A stretch of 15,296 nt of DNA from PXAP01 sp046483315 (GCA_046483315.1 JAWODJ010000068.1:1-15296), one strand, 5' to 3'; shown: positions 1 through 8,300, counted from the first letter of the stretch. Numbers and translations are program-made. Notes: a model not told the origin generated them from the sequence alone.

Positions 1-2439
1 ATAATAGTGCCGGCCATTTTGGTTATCGTGATTTTTGTTATCTCATTCTCTTTTATTTTTATTCCAATGGTTGAGAAAGGGTTTATGGATCGCAAGAAAG
101 AGATGATAAGAGAGTTGACCAATTCTGCATGGAGTGTTATTGATGAATATCACAAGGAAACATACAGGGGGAATCTGACTGAAGAACAGGCCAAAGAGAT
201 GGCCATTAACCGGATAAAATTCATTCGTTATGGTGATGATGGGAAGGATTATTTCTGGATCACCAACATGATCCCTGAAATGATCATGCATCCTTACCGC
301 ACTGAATTGAACGGCAGGAATATTTCCGGCTATACCGATCCGAACGGAACCAGGTTATTTGCTGAAGCAGTAGATAAAGTTAAGGATAGCGGCGACGGAT
401 ATATTGATTACTGGTGGCAATGGAAAGATGACAGTACACGGATTGTTCCCAAACTTTCATATGTAAAGGGATTTGAACCCTGGAACTGGATAGTGGGTAC
501 AGGTATCTATCTTGAGGATGTAAAGGAGGAGATTAAAGTAATCAGAGGAAGGCTTGTTCGCATAACTCTGCTGTTTGTTATTTTAATAGCTGTAATAGTT
601 ATTTATATAACCCGGCAGAGTCTGATTATTGAGCGCAGGCGTATTGATGCTGAAAAAAAACTTAAACAATCACGGTTAAAGTATAAGATGCTCGTGGAGG
701 CTTCTACCGAAAGTACCATGATGTGGCTGGAGGGTAAATTGATCTATTTTAACCAGCCGATCCTGAAACAGACAGGATATACCGAAGAGGAGCTATTGAG
801 TAAAAGAATGGATGAATTGTTTACCCTGCAGAATGAGTCCATCGAAAATCTGACCGGAAACATTAATGAAAGCAGGAATGTAGAAGCCATACTTCTTACC
901 GCTGATGGCAGAAAAGTAGAGGTTGTTCTCACAATATCCAATATGGAGATTAATAATGAAAGCGGCTTTATCTTTATCATAAAAGAGGTAACAAGGCAAT
1001 TGATCAGGCATAAATCCGAACAGATGCTCGAGGAAGAGTTAAGGACATCGCTGTTAATTATGAATTCTCCTGTAAATCTTTTACTTCGTCAGCCGGAGTA
1101 TATTGATATGGATCTTACTATTCGCGAGGCCGCTGATATGATGATCAGAAAGCAAACGGAATTGCTTTTTGTTACAAGAAACAGAAAAGAGATTGTTGGT
1201 TTGCTTGATCATAACGCTTTTATTACTGAAGTAATATCAGGAAAAAAAGATCATGACACTTCTGTTTTCAGCATGATGAAATCCCCGGTTATCTATGTGA
1301 ACGAAAATATTTTGCTTTTTGAGGCATTGCTGTTATTGGATAAGGAAGATGAAGATTACCTCGCAGTAAAGAATGGTCAATCGAAAATAACCGGGTTTAT
1401 ATCTAAAAAAGATCTTCTGGCAACTCAGCAAAACGCACCATTCTTATTGGTTAAAAAGATAGAAAGGGCAGAGTTGGTCAGCCAGCTTCAATCCCTGTAC
1501 GACAAGTTGCCCGGCATTTTGACATTATTGATCAGTACCGATTCTCATTCCCGGAATATTGCCCAGATTTCAGCAGCCTTTTCTGATGCCATTACAAAAC
1601 GGGTAATTGAACTTGCAATTGAAAAAACAGGTCCACCCCCTGTTAAATTTGCATTTATCTCATTAGGCAGCGAAGGAAGGGAAGAACAGACCCTGAAAAC
1701 TGATCAGGATAATGCTATTATTTACCAAGGTAAATATTCTGAAGAGGTGAATGAATATTTTCTTCAGCTTTCTGAGAAGATAACCAGCTGGTTGAGTGAT
1801 ATCGGATACGAGTATTGCATAGGTGAAGTGATGGCAAATAATCCCAGGTGGTGCCAACCTGTATCAAAATGGAAAGAATATTTCAGGGAATGGGTTGAGA
1901 ACAGTGATCCTGAAAGCATCCTTGATACTTCAATATTTTTTGACCTGCGTTTTGTTTATGGAGATAAATCGCTTGTGGATGAATTAAAAACTGAGATAAT
2001 AAAAATTATTGATGCAAAAGCAGTTTTTTTTGCTCACCTCGCTAAATCTGTGCATCGTTCAAAGGTGGTAACATCTTTTGAAAAACATAAGACCATAGAT
2101 TTGAAAAAGGCAATGTTGCCTGTTGTTGGCTTTGCCCGTGTTTATGCATTGAAAAATAATGTTAATGAAACAAATACTGTTTCCAGACTTAAAAGCATTA
2201 TTGACAGGGAGAATATAAACAAATCGTTCCTGGAGGAGATTGTAAAGGCCTATGAATATTTGATGTTTCTCAGGTTTCGTTTACAGATAGCAAAGATCCT
2301 CTCCAATGAAAATCCTGATAATTCGCTCCGGACTGATGAATTAACCAACATCGAAAAGGCAACATTAAAAGCAGCTTTGGTTGAAATTGCAGAAATATAT
2401 ACCCAGCTAAGTTTTGATTTTGAAGGAAGAACGATGTAG
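1..2439 (+). CDS. Cache-PAS-CBS-DUF294 membrane sensor protein (5' partial)
   Basis: Probable membrane signalling protein linking an extracytoplasmic ligand sensor to a cytoplasmic nucleotidyltransferase-like domain. Numbered from the GTG at position 7: a hydrophobic helix at about 2-21, a Cache-like domain at about 27-175 (DYFWITN, PYRTELNG, NWIVGTGIY), a second membrane helix at 183-202, a PAS-like region at about 222-335, a CBS pair at about 356-475, the DUF294 nucleotidyltransferase motif GSEGREEQT...TDQDNA at 554-570, and a helical DUF294 C-terminal region at about 640-800. The frame is open through the first six bases, so the true start probably lies upstream and the GTG need not be it. 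In the family the GS and D.D residues bind metal and nucleotide, as in GlnD, but the physiological substrate is generally unknown. Domain calls come from motif recognition; DUF294 is the surest, PAS the least sure. Confidence 0.85.
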   Translation: MIVPAILVIVIFVISFSFIFIPMVEKGFMDRKKEMIRELTNSAWSVIDEYHKETYRGNLTEEQAKEMAINRIKFIRYGDDGKDYFWITNMIPEMIMHPYRTELNGRNISGYTDPNGTRLFAEAVDKVKDSGDGYIDYWWQWKDDSTRIVPKLSYVKGFEPWNWIVGTGIYLEDVKEEIKVIRGRLVRITLLFVILIAVIVIYITRQSLIIERRRIDAEKKLKQSRLKYKMLVEASTESTMMWLEGKLIYFNQPILKQTGYTEEELLSKRMDELFTLQNESIENLTGNINESRNVEAILLTADGRKVEVVLTISNMEINNESGFIFIIKEVTRQLIRHKSEQMLEEELRTSLLIMNSPVNLLLRQPEYIDMDLTIREAADMMIRKQTELLFVTRNRKEIVGLLDHNAFITEVISGKKDHDTSVFSMMKSPVIYVNENILLFEALLLLDKEDEDYLAVKNGQSKITGFISKKDLLATQQNAPFLLVKKIERAELVSQLQSLYDKLPGILTLLISTDSHSRNIAQISAAFSDAITKRVIELAIEKTGPPPVKFAFISLGSEGREEQTLKTDQDNAIIYQGKYSEEVNEYFLQLSEKITSWLSDIGYEYCIGEVMANNPRWCQPVSKWKEYFREWVENSDPESILDTSIFFDLRFVYGDKSLVDELKTEIIKIIDAKAVFFAHLAKSVHRSKVVTSFEKHKTIDLKKAMLPVVGFARVYALKNNVNETNTVSRLKSIIDRENINKSFLEEIVKAYEYLMFLRFRLQIAKILSNENPDNSLRTDELTNIEKATLKAALVEIAEIYTQLSFDFEGRTM

Positions 2440-2739
2440 TATCCCAATACCTTCAAGCCTCCAAATCAGTCCGTGTGGCGAATTTCCCCTTATGACCATA
2501 TCGTTTCGCTGATCGGATACCGAGGTCACCCCGGCATAATTGGATGCCAAATGTGACGGGTCTCCCAGGCTTCCTGCATAGCGCCCGGTCTCGTCAATGG
2601 TAAACGTCCGGGCGCTTACCACGGGCATCTCGTTTATTGCCTGGTCTTTCCTGATATCGGGCCGAACCGTCACGTCATTTATAGTATAAACCTGTTCTTC
2701 GAGAGCAATATCCAACACCAGCACCCTTCCGCAGAAGGT
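2440..2739 (-). pseudogene. TonB-dependent receptor plug-domain fragment
   Basis: The minus-strand translation reads VLDIALEEQVYTINDVTVRPD, DQAINEMPVVSARTF, ETGRYAGSLGDPSHLASNYA and MVIRGNSPHGLIWRLEGI. This is the usual course of a Bacteroidetes TonB-dependent receptor from the end of its carboxypeptidase-regulatory-like domain into the plug. Homology stops just after RLEGI, where intact receptors continue with IPNPNHF, and the frame then runs into the antisense of the preceding gene. No barrel, signal peptide or complete N-terminal domain is present, so only about 95 residues of a protein normally 700-900 long remain. It cannot work as a receptor. It is best read as debris of a deletion or rearrangement, less likely as an assembly join. 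The frame stays open upstream to at least 2870 but without recognisable homology. Confidence 0.75.
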
Positions 2740-2744
2740 CCGGG

Positions 2745-2834
2745 TCAATTCCTGTGAATAAGCTTTCGCGGAAAAAACAGTGCAGTTATGATAAGGCCTA
2801 TAATTACCGCCTTGCTGATGACAGGGGTCTTCAT
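2745..2834 (-). CDS. possible 29-residue single-pass membrane peptide or truncated gene start
   Basis: An ATG at 2834-2832 opens a 29-codon frame starting MKTPVISKAVIIGLIITALF and ending in TGA at 2747-2745. It has a short basic N-terminus, a hydrophobic stretch and a basic tail (PRKLIHRN), like a membrane anchor or uncleaved signal. It begins about 30 bases after the stop of the two-repeat membrane protein on the same strand, so it could be the next gene of that transcript. The TonB-receptor homology begins almost where it ends, so it may equally be the head of a gene lost in the same rearrangement. Coding status is unproven. Confidence 0.25.
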   Translation of the reverse strand: MKTPVISKAVIIGLIITALFFPRKLIHRN

Positions 2835-2864
2835 TTGTTTTCTGGTTATTTATTTTTGGATAGT

Positions 2865-3866
2865 TTATTGTTCATTTTTATTCCTTTCTGCTTTTTTCTG
2901 CCACCAGAAAAAGATAAGAGAAAAGACCAGCATCTGGGTCATGATCTCGGGGATGCCGATAACAAGATCTTTCAGGAACTCAAATAAATTCCCTTCAAAT
3001 AATATGAATTCATTTAAAAACAAGGGGGATCCCAGTGCAGTCAGTCCGAACATCAGCAGGAACAGCAGCAGCCAACCTCTCTTTTTAAAGATGTAGCTGC
3101 CGTAAAAGGGTGCAAGCAGCAGGGCAAGCATGGTTCCCCTGAAGATTTGTCCGAAAAATACAAGCAGTACCGCCGGAATATTTTCCAGCGGCCGCCACAT
3201 TTCAAATATTTCCATCTCTTCCAGTGCATCGGCATAACCCGAGATCTCATAAAAGATGCTGCCGATGACCCAGTAGGTAAGCAGGTGCACAACAAGGAAC
3301 CGGGTGGTATAACCCCTGAGCTTTTCCGGCATGTAAGCCGGTGACTGAAAGCTCCCATGACCTTCCTCTGTTTTCATGTTTTCCGGGCTGCTGTGGGGAA
3401 CCGTGCCCGTTCTCTTCCGCGAAAGCGTTTCCCATTTAAAGAAAAGCCATACAAACAGCAGCATCTGCACTGCAACTGCTATCAGCACGTACAGGTGTTC
3501 TGTGAATGAGATGGTGGTGTATATGATACCCTCGATCGAGCCGGGCTGTGGCTCGACCGAGCCGAAAAGTGCGACACCCCAGAGGGCTCCGAAAAGGATC
3601 AGCCGGCCGTGCGGGTTTTCAAACAGGACATTGTAAAAAGGATAAAACACCAGGGCAAAGGCGAGACCGCGCAATATCTGTCCGGCAATTGTCATAAATC
3701 CCAGGGGACGGAACGATTCATAGAAATCGATTGCGATCCGCCCGGATTCGGGCAAAGCGGACTGGAATGCCAGAAATACGAATCCGATTGCAAAATAGGT
3801 AACCAGGTGGAGCAGTGTAAATCTCCCAAGGTACGGCAGAAGCCGGGGTCGTTTTATTTGATCCAT
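2865..3866 (-). CDS. Two-repeat polytopic membrane protein, function unknown
   Basis: A 333-residue integral membrane protein that I do not recognise. It consists of two homologous halves joined by a hydrophilic linker at about 145-185. Each half begins RF.(x)HL.TY..IG (R15-G28 and R189-G202), continues with FRPL/WRPL, then GQI.RG...AL...PFY (62-78 and 239-255), a hydrophobic LLFG-type helix, and a last hydrophobic helix ending in aromatic and basic residues (about 122-143 and 303-322). This suggests about four helices per half, eight in all. His20/His194 and the GQ..RG motifs keep their place in both halves and are the obvious candidates for function. There is no cleavable signal peptide; the first helix probably acts as the anchor. 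The ATG at 3866 is the only sensible start. It stands alone between two pseudogenes. Confidence 0.75.
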   Translation of the reverse strand: MDQIKRPRLLPYLGRFTLLHLVTYFAIGFVFLAFQSALPESGRIAIDFYESFRPLGFMTIAGQILRGLAFALVFYPFYNVLFENPHGRLILFGALWGVALFGSVEPQPGSIEGIIYTTISFTEHLYVLIAVAVQMLLFVWLFFKWETLSRKRTGTVPHSSPENMKTEEGHGSFQSPAYMPEKLRGYTTRFLVVHLLTYWVIGSIFYEISGYADALEEMEIFEMWRPLENIPAVLLVFFGQIFRGTMLALLLAPFYGSYIFKKRGWLLLFLLMFGLTALGSPLFLNEFILFEGNLFEFLKDLVIGIPEIMTQMLVFSLIFFWWQKKAERNKNEQ

Positions 3867-4069
3867 TTCAGTTTCAATTTAAGGTTATTTAAAATGCATT
3901 ATCAAAGCAATTTTTTAGAACCTCTAATAGAAAATCGTGCCATAGAAGGTATATGTCTGGCAAACAGCAGCCAAAGCTTTTTATTGCCGGCATGGGAGTT
4001 TTTCGTTCTTGTACGTTTTCGTTACACCGGTGTGCGGGAGCGGGCACTTCGATATTCAACATATTCTGA

Positions 4070-4428
4070 GGTGACAGGAACTATGAGGCCTTCTCGGGCA
4101 GGCCGGAAGGCAATGCAATTATGGGAATGATCCGCTTTATCAGAGATGACCGGACAATCCTTTTCGAACTGCTAACCATTAAGCGCACTGAACGCGGAAT
4201 GATACTGAGTGTTAAACATTTTACTCCCGGACTGGTGGGACGGCAGAAAGGGAAGATGCAGTAAGGTACCGGATGATTGAACCTGGTAATAACAGGGAAG
4301 TATTTGAACATGAGGAAAACGGTTCACTCCTTGCCTGGGAAGGTGGTTTTGATTTTGTCAGAAGAGGTGTACGGGAAAATGGTCAGTTGGTCTGGACCGA
4401 TCTGTTTGTCGGAAGGCGCATAAAATAA
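4070..4428 (+). pseudogene. Frameshifted, N-terminally truncated DUF6265 gene
   Basis: The first part, from 4082, reads YEAFSGRPEGNAIMGMIRF, then TILFELLTI and LSVKHFTPGLVGRQK, matching the core of DUF6265 proteins (GMFR, F.YE...I, LKHF.PGL.GWE). This frame stops at TAA 4262-4264. Homology resumes in another frame as EDAVRYRMIEP, then LLAWEGGFDFVRRG, ending at TAA 4426-4428. A single indel at about 4235-4260 in a purine-rich stretch (GGCAGAAAGGGAAGATGC) explains the break. The family's N-terminal tryptophan-rich part (WLAG.W) is missing too, with a TGA in frame at 4067-4069, so the gene seems doubly damaged rather than carrying one sequencing error. The function of DUF6265 is unknown. Confidence 0.7.
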
Positions 4429-4476
4429 GCACCTGATCATAAAGTTTATAACAAAACTGAGATCTCTTCCGGTCAA

Positions 4477-5520
4477 TTATTGTTCCTTGCGTCGTACATA
4501 CCATATATTGGAGCCGAATACACCATCGTCGTCCACCAGCACATGAACAAAGTACATGATGCTGCCGTCGGCAACCAGAGATGGTTCACCAACATAGCCG
4601 GTAATCACCATTTCGGGCTCACTCCAGGTTGACCCGTTCAGAGTAGAACGGTAAATGCTTGAAGGACCGTCACGCCTGGAAACAAAGTACATTGTGTTCG
4701 GATCACCGGCAGCGAACCCTGGTTGACCCTCCCAGCTTTCCGAATTTATCGGTGCATCTGGATTTACCGGCACTGACCATACTCCCTCTTCTTTGGTCGA
4801 TATCCATATGTCTGCACCCCCGTGTCCCCCCGGCCGTGTGGAAGTAATGAACAACTTCGACCCATCCGGGCTGAGGGCATGTTCACCGTCGAGGTAAATT
4901 GAGTTTACCGGCTCTCCCAGGTTCACTGCATGATCCGGTTCACCGTCGATGATGGGTGCCATATAGATGTCGAGGTAGTCATCTTCAGGTGGCGAATGCT
5001 GATAACCGAGGTTATCGGCCCGTGTGGAATGGAAATAAACATAGGCGCCATCAGGAGTCAAGCTAACCCTGCCGTCCACAGAACCACTTTCTGCTCCCTT
5101 TTGCAGGTCAAAGAACCGGGGGTTGGAAAAAACGCCCGGATCATCTCCAACCCTTTCAGCATAGTATGTGCCTGTGTGAATGTGCAGCAACTCCTCATTG
5201 GTGCCGCCCACTGTGGGTGACCAGAAGAAGTATATCGTCCTGCCGTCACGGCTGATCTCTACTGCATCGTTGGGACACTGGTCGGTCAACGGTGCCGTGA
5301 GCATTAACGGGTCAGCCCAGTTAGCCGAAACAACCACCGGCTCCGGATAATATGCAATACGGTCAGGATCGGCACTGAACCCGCATTCAGGCCGTGGGCT
5401 GTCATGCGTGAACTGCAACGTGTCATCGTCCGGAGGTTTGTCGTTGCAACCGCAAATCGGCCCTAAAATAAAAGTGATTATGGCTGCAAACTTTATGCAG
5501 CTATACCTGATAACATTCAT
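4477..5520 (-). CDS. PD40-type beta-propeller lipoprotein
   Basis: A 347-residue exported protein with WD40-like (PD40, TolB-type) repeats. The N-terminus has a basic start, a hydrophobic stretch at about 11-22 and the lipobox-like ICGC; Cys25, after a glycine, is the likelier lipidation site, with Cys23 as alternative. Propeller blades show as SRDGRTIYFFW (89-99), TPDGAYVYFHSTR, SPDGSKLFITSTR followed by HGGADIWIS, and MYFVSRRDG followed by SSIYRS; the last strand ends in NIWYVRRKEQ. Such proteins in Bacteroidetes usually sit in the cell envelope and bind proteins or glycans; no enzyme motif is visible. Several cysteines near the start of the mature protein (for example Cys46 and Cys82) could form disulfides. 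It has its own AT-rich leader and no Shine-Dalgarno sequence, and is not obviously in an operon. Confidence 0.8.
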   Translation of the reverse strand: MNVIRYSCIKFAAIITFILGPICGCNDKPPDDDTLQFTHDSPRPECGFSADPDRIAYYPEPVVVSANWADPLMLTAPLTDQCPNDAVEISRDGRTIYFFWSPTVGGTNEELLHIHTGTYYAERVGDDPGVFSNPRFFDLQKGAESGSVDGRVSLTPDGAYVYFHSTRADNLGYQHSPPEDDYLDIYMAPIIDGEPDHAVNLGEPVNSIYLDGEHALSPDGSKLFITSTRPGGHGGADIWISTKEEGVWSVPVNPDAPINSESWEGQPGFAAGDPNTMYFVSRRDGPSSIYRSTLNGSTWSEPEMVITGYVGEPSLVADGSIMYFVHVLVDDDGVFGSNIWYVRRKEQ

Positions 5521-5621
5521 TTTTTATAGTATATCAATGTGTTGGTTATTATCCTCAATGCACTAATCGTAAATGACAGCAGGGTGCGGATTGAAAAGAA
5601 ATCAAAATAAAGATACAACAA

Positions 5622-5638
5622 AACAGAAGCCGGGCTTC
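5622..5638 (-). terminator. possible rho-independent terminator after the ABC-F gene
   Basis: GAAGCC G GGCTTC at 5626-5638 forms a six-base-pair hairpin with a very tight loop. Read on the minus strand it is followed by TGTTTTGTTG. It lies about 40 bases beyond the ABC-F stop codon. The loop is short and the T-run broken, so support is modest. Confidence 0.35.
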
Positions 5639-5676
5639 ACTATTACAAGTTTTTTTTTGGGGGGGTCTGGAACGGG

Positions 5677-7572
5677 CTAGATCCTTTCGCTCAGTTCAAG
5701 CCAGCGGTCCGACTTAATATCCAGTCTGCCGGAAACTTCTGCGTGCTTTCTTGAGTATTCCTGTAGTTGTTCGCCTGAAAGTTCCCCCCCTGAAAGAGCC
5801 TCTTCAAGTGAAGCTTTCTCCTGTTCAAGCAGTTCAATATCCTTTTCAAGCTTCTCCAGTTCCTGTTTTTCATTAAAGCTGAGCTTTTGCTTCTTTTTAG
5901 ATGATGCAGCCGCCGGTTGTTCTTTTCCCTTTCCTGCAAATTCTCTGGCAGATGTTTTTTTTGAAGACAACCGCCTGGCATCTTCCTTTTCCTGTTTACG
6001 GATGTGATCCCTGTATCGTGTGTAGTTTCCCGGAAAATCCCTTATAATCCCGCCTCCCTCGAAAACAAAAATATGTTCTGATATCTTATCAAGGAAAAAC
6101 CTGTCGTGCGAAACCACCAGGAGGCAAATTCCCGCTGTAGCAAGATAGTCCTCCAAAACATTCAGAGTTTCAATATCAAGGTCATTGGTAGGTTCATCCA
6201 TGATCAGGAAATTAGGATTTCTCATCAGCACGGTGACCAGGTATAGCCTTCTTTTTTCACCTCCGCTCAGCTTGCCGATGTAGTCGTGCTGTCTTTGCGG
6301 CGGGAAAAGGAAATGGCTGAGGAACTGGGAGGAGGAGAGAGCTGAGCCGTCACTCATCTTTACCACCTCGGCAATATCCCTTACGGCATCAATCACCCTT
6401 TGCCCCTCATCAAAGCTTATCCCCTCCTGGCGGAAATATCCGAATCGGACTGTCTCTCCGGCATCGACCGTGCCTGTATCAGACTTGAGTGTCCCGGTAA
6501 CAATATTGAGAAAAGTGGATTTCCCGGTCCCGTTTTTCCCTATTATCCCCACTTTCTCAAACCGGCTGAAGGTGTAGGAGAAATCCCTGATTATCCTTTC
6601 AGTGCCGAAACTTTTACTAATGTGCCGCAGCTCCAGTATCTTGTTTCCAAGGCGCCTGCTGCCGGCTTTGATTTTTATGCTTCCTGCATCCTGAGTTCCC
6701 GCGGCCTTATCTTTAAGATCATAAAAAGCATCGATGCGTGATTTGGATTTGGTTGTACGTGCTTTAGGCATCCTTTGCATCCATTCAAGCTCTTTTCTCA
6801 TCAGGTTGCGGGCCTTATCGGTAGCGGACTGTATGTTTTCAAGCCGCCCGGCACGTTTTTCAACATAGTATGAATAGTTACCTGAATAACTGTAGATATT
6901 GCTGTTATCCATTTCAATGATGCGGCTGCATATCCTGTCGAGAAAATACCTGTCGTGCGTCACCATCAGTATGGTAAGGTTTGACCTTTTAAGGTAATTT
7001 TCAAGCCATTCGGTCATGTCCAGGTCCAGGTGGTTGGTGGGTTCATCAAGTATGAGCATTTCCGGCTCTTCTATCAGTACACCAGCCAGTGCCACACGCT
7101 TTCGTTGTCCGCCGGAAAGCTGTCCGGTTTGCTTATTAAATTCAGTAATATTCAGTTCGGTAAGTATCTGCTTGGCCAAAGTTTCACGGTCCCATGCCTG
7201 CAAAGCATCCATCCGGGATGTCAGGGAGTCAATAAGTTTTTTGTCTCCACTGGTTATTGCCTCCTCATATTCACGAATGGTTTTTATGACCTCTCCGGAT
7301 GAAGAAAAGACCTGGTCAATGACCGTGAGATTATCGTCAAGAACCGGTTCCTGTTCAAGATATCCGATTTTCAGATCCTTTTTCACCGTTACCTCACCGC
7401 TATCGGCCGTATCTTTCCCCGAAAGGATATTAAGAAGAGTGGTTTTTCCCTCACCATTCCTTGCTACAAGGGCCACCTTCTCATTTTCATTTATTACAAG
7501 GGAGATATTTGTGAATATGGTGAGGCTGCCGTACGATTTGCTTAAATTTTCGGCCTGAAGCAAGGGTGTCAT
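5677..7572 (-). CDS. uup: ABC-F family ATPase, Uup-like
   Basis: A soluble tandem ATPase of the ABC-F class, whose members act on ribosomes rather than in membrane transport; Uup-type members are linked to stalled translation, ribosome assembly and DNA-structure tolerance. Numbered from an upstream ATG at 7596: Walker A1 ARNGEGKTT (45-53), LSGGQ (160-164), Walker B1 LILDEPTNHLD (181-191) with switch His214; linker arm about 240-300; Walker A2 GKNGTGKS (353-360), LSGGE (443-447), Walker B2 LIMDEPTNDLD (464-474) with switch His497; then a charged linker and a C-terminal coiled coil (about 572-639) typical of Uup. There are no transmembrane segments. I place the start at residue 9 (MTPLLQAENL) because family homology begins there and a TAnnTTTG promoter element overlaps the upstream ATG. 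The first glycine of Walker A1 is alanine, an ABC-F variant I believe is common in Bacteroidetes. The symbol is by family resemblance. Confidence 0.9.
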   Translation of the reverse strand: MTPLLQAENLSKSYGSLTIFTNISLVINENEKVALVARNGEGKTTLLNILSGKDTADSGEVTVKKDLKIGYLEQEPVLDDNLTVIDQVFSSSGEVIKTIREYEEAITSGDKKLIDSLTSRMDALQAWDRETLAKQILTELNITEFNKQTGQLSGGQRKRVALAGVLIEEPEMLILDEPTNHLDLDMTEWLENYLKRSNLTILMVTHDRYFLDRICSRIIEMDNSNIYSYSGNYSYYVEKRAGRLENIQSATDKARNLMRKELEWMQRMPKARTTKSKSRIDAFYDLKDKAAGTQDAGSIKIKAGSRRLGNKILELRHISKSFGTERIIRDFSYTFSRFEKVGIIGKNGTGKSTFLNIVTGTLKSDTGTVDAGETVRFGYFRQEGISFDEGQRVIDAVRDIAEVVKMSDGSALSSSQFLSHFLFPPQRQHDYIGKLSGGEKRRLYLVTVLMRNPNFLIMDEPTNDLDIETLNVLEDYLATAGICLLVVSHDRFFLDKISEHIFVFEGGGIIRDFPGNYTRYRDHIRKQEKEDARRLSSKKTSAREFAGKGKEQPAAASSKKKQKLSFNEKQELEKLEKDIELLEQEKASLEEALSGGELSGEQLQEYSRKHAEVSGRLDIKSDRWLELSERI

Positions 7573-7593
7573 AGGTGATACTGTTTTGGAATG

Positions 7594-7601
7594 CAAAAGT
7601 A
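7594..7601 (-). promoter_or_regulatory. Bacteroidetes -7 promoter element for the ABC-F gene
   Basis: On the minus strand 7601-7594 reads TACTTTTG, a full match to TAnnTTTG. Transcription would begin near 7588, giving a short leader to the ATG at 7572 and leaving the ATG at 7596 outside the transcript. No good -33 TTTG is visible, which limits confidence. Confidence 0.45.
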
Positions 7602-7652
7602 ATCAATAAAAAATGATCTATCTTTATGGCCGGGAAACATTGATTTCAGTTA

Positions 7653-8300
7653 ATGAGGCGGGAAGAAAGATATAAAAAGGTACTGGAGTATTTTCAGGAA
7701 AAACAGCCCGTTCCGGAGACGGAGCTTAGGTATGCGGATCCTTATGAACTGTTGGTCGCTGTTATTTTGTCGGCACAGTGCACCGACAAAAGAGTCAATA
7801 TGATCACACCTGTTTTTTTTGAAAGATTTCCTGATGCTTATTCGCTTGCTAATGCCGGGGTGGAGGAGGTTTTCAGGATAGTAAGAAGCTGTTCCTATCC
7901 AAACAATAAGTCAAAATACCTTGTTGGTATGGCCAGGATGCTGATAACTGAGTTTGGCGGGGAGGTTCCGGCCGATACCGGCCTTTTGCAGAAGTTGCCC
8001 GGGGTTGGAAGGAAGACTGCCAATGTGGTTGCCTCGGTTATTTACAATATGCCTGCCATGGCTGTCGATACTCATGTTTACAGGGTTTCGGCGAGGATAG
8101 GGCTGGTAAATAATGCCAGAACACCCCTGGCCGCTGAGATGCAGCTGATAAAACACATACCCCGGGAGATGATCTCCCGGACCCATCACTGGCTTATACT
8201 GCATGGCCGGTATGTATGTGTTGCCAGGAAACCCAAATGCGGGGAATGCGGGATCAGTCAGTACTGTAAGTATTATGCAGCGAAGAAGAAACAGGATTGA
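7653..8300 (+). CDS. nth: Endonuclease III, DNA glycosylase/AP lyase
   Basis: Base-excision-repair enzyme that removes oxidised pyrimidines from DNA and cleaves the resulting abasic site by beta-elimination. All hallmarks are present in 215 residues, close to the 211 of E. coli Nth: LSAQCTDKRVN at 39-49, the helix-hairpin-helix LPGVGRKTAN at 115-124 with catalytic Lys121, catalytic Asp139 in AVDTHVYRV, and the C-terminal [4Fe-4S] cluster ligands Cys189, Cys196, Cys199 and Cys205 with the canonical C-x6-C-x2-C-x5-C spacing. The ATG at 7653 gives the expected N-terminus; no Shine-Dalgarno is seen, as usual in the phylum. It is divergent from the ABC-F gene across about 80 bases. It should be fully functional. 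Confidence 0.97.
   Translation: MRREERYKKVLEYFQEKQPVPETELRYADPYELLVAVILSAQCTDKRVNMITPVFFERFPDAYSLANAGVEEVFRIVRSCSYPNNKSKYLVGMARMLITEFGGEVPADTGLLQKLPGVGRKTANVVASVIYNMPAMAVDTHVYRVSARIGLVNNARTPLAAEMQLIKHIPREMISRTHHWLILHGRYVCVARKPKCGECGISQYCKYYAAKKKQD

Noticed and set aside
3894..4130. Plus-strand frame starting MHYQSNFLEP
   Set aside because: It crosses the spacer and overlaps the DUF6265 homology in another frame; it has no family resemblance and mixed composition, so it is probably chance.
5650..5665. T9 followed by G7 homopolymers, possibly a phase-variable tract
   Set aside because: It lies just outside the ABC-F stop codon and not in a coding or clear promoter position for any neighbour, so slippage would have no obvious effect.
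7016..7558. Long plus-strand open frame opposite the ABC-F gene
   Set aside because: It is the complement of strongly conserved ATPase motifs and its translation is low-complexity and serine-rich; the minus-strand gene explains it.
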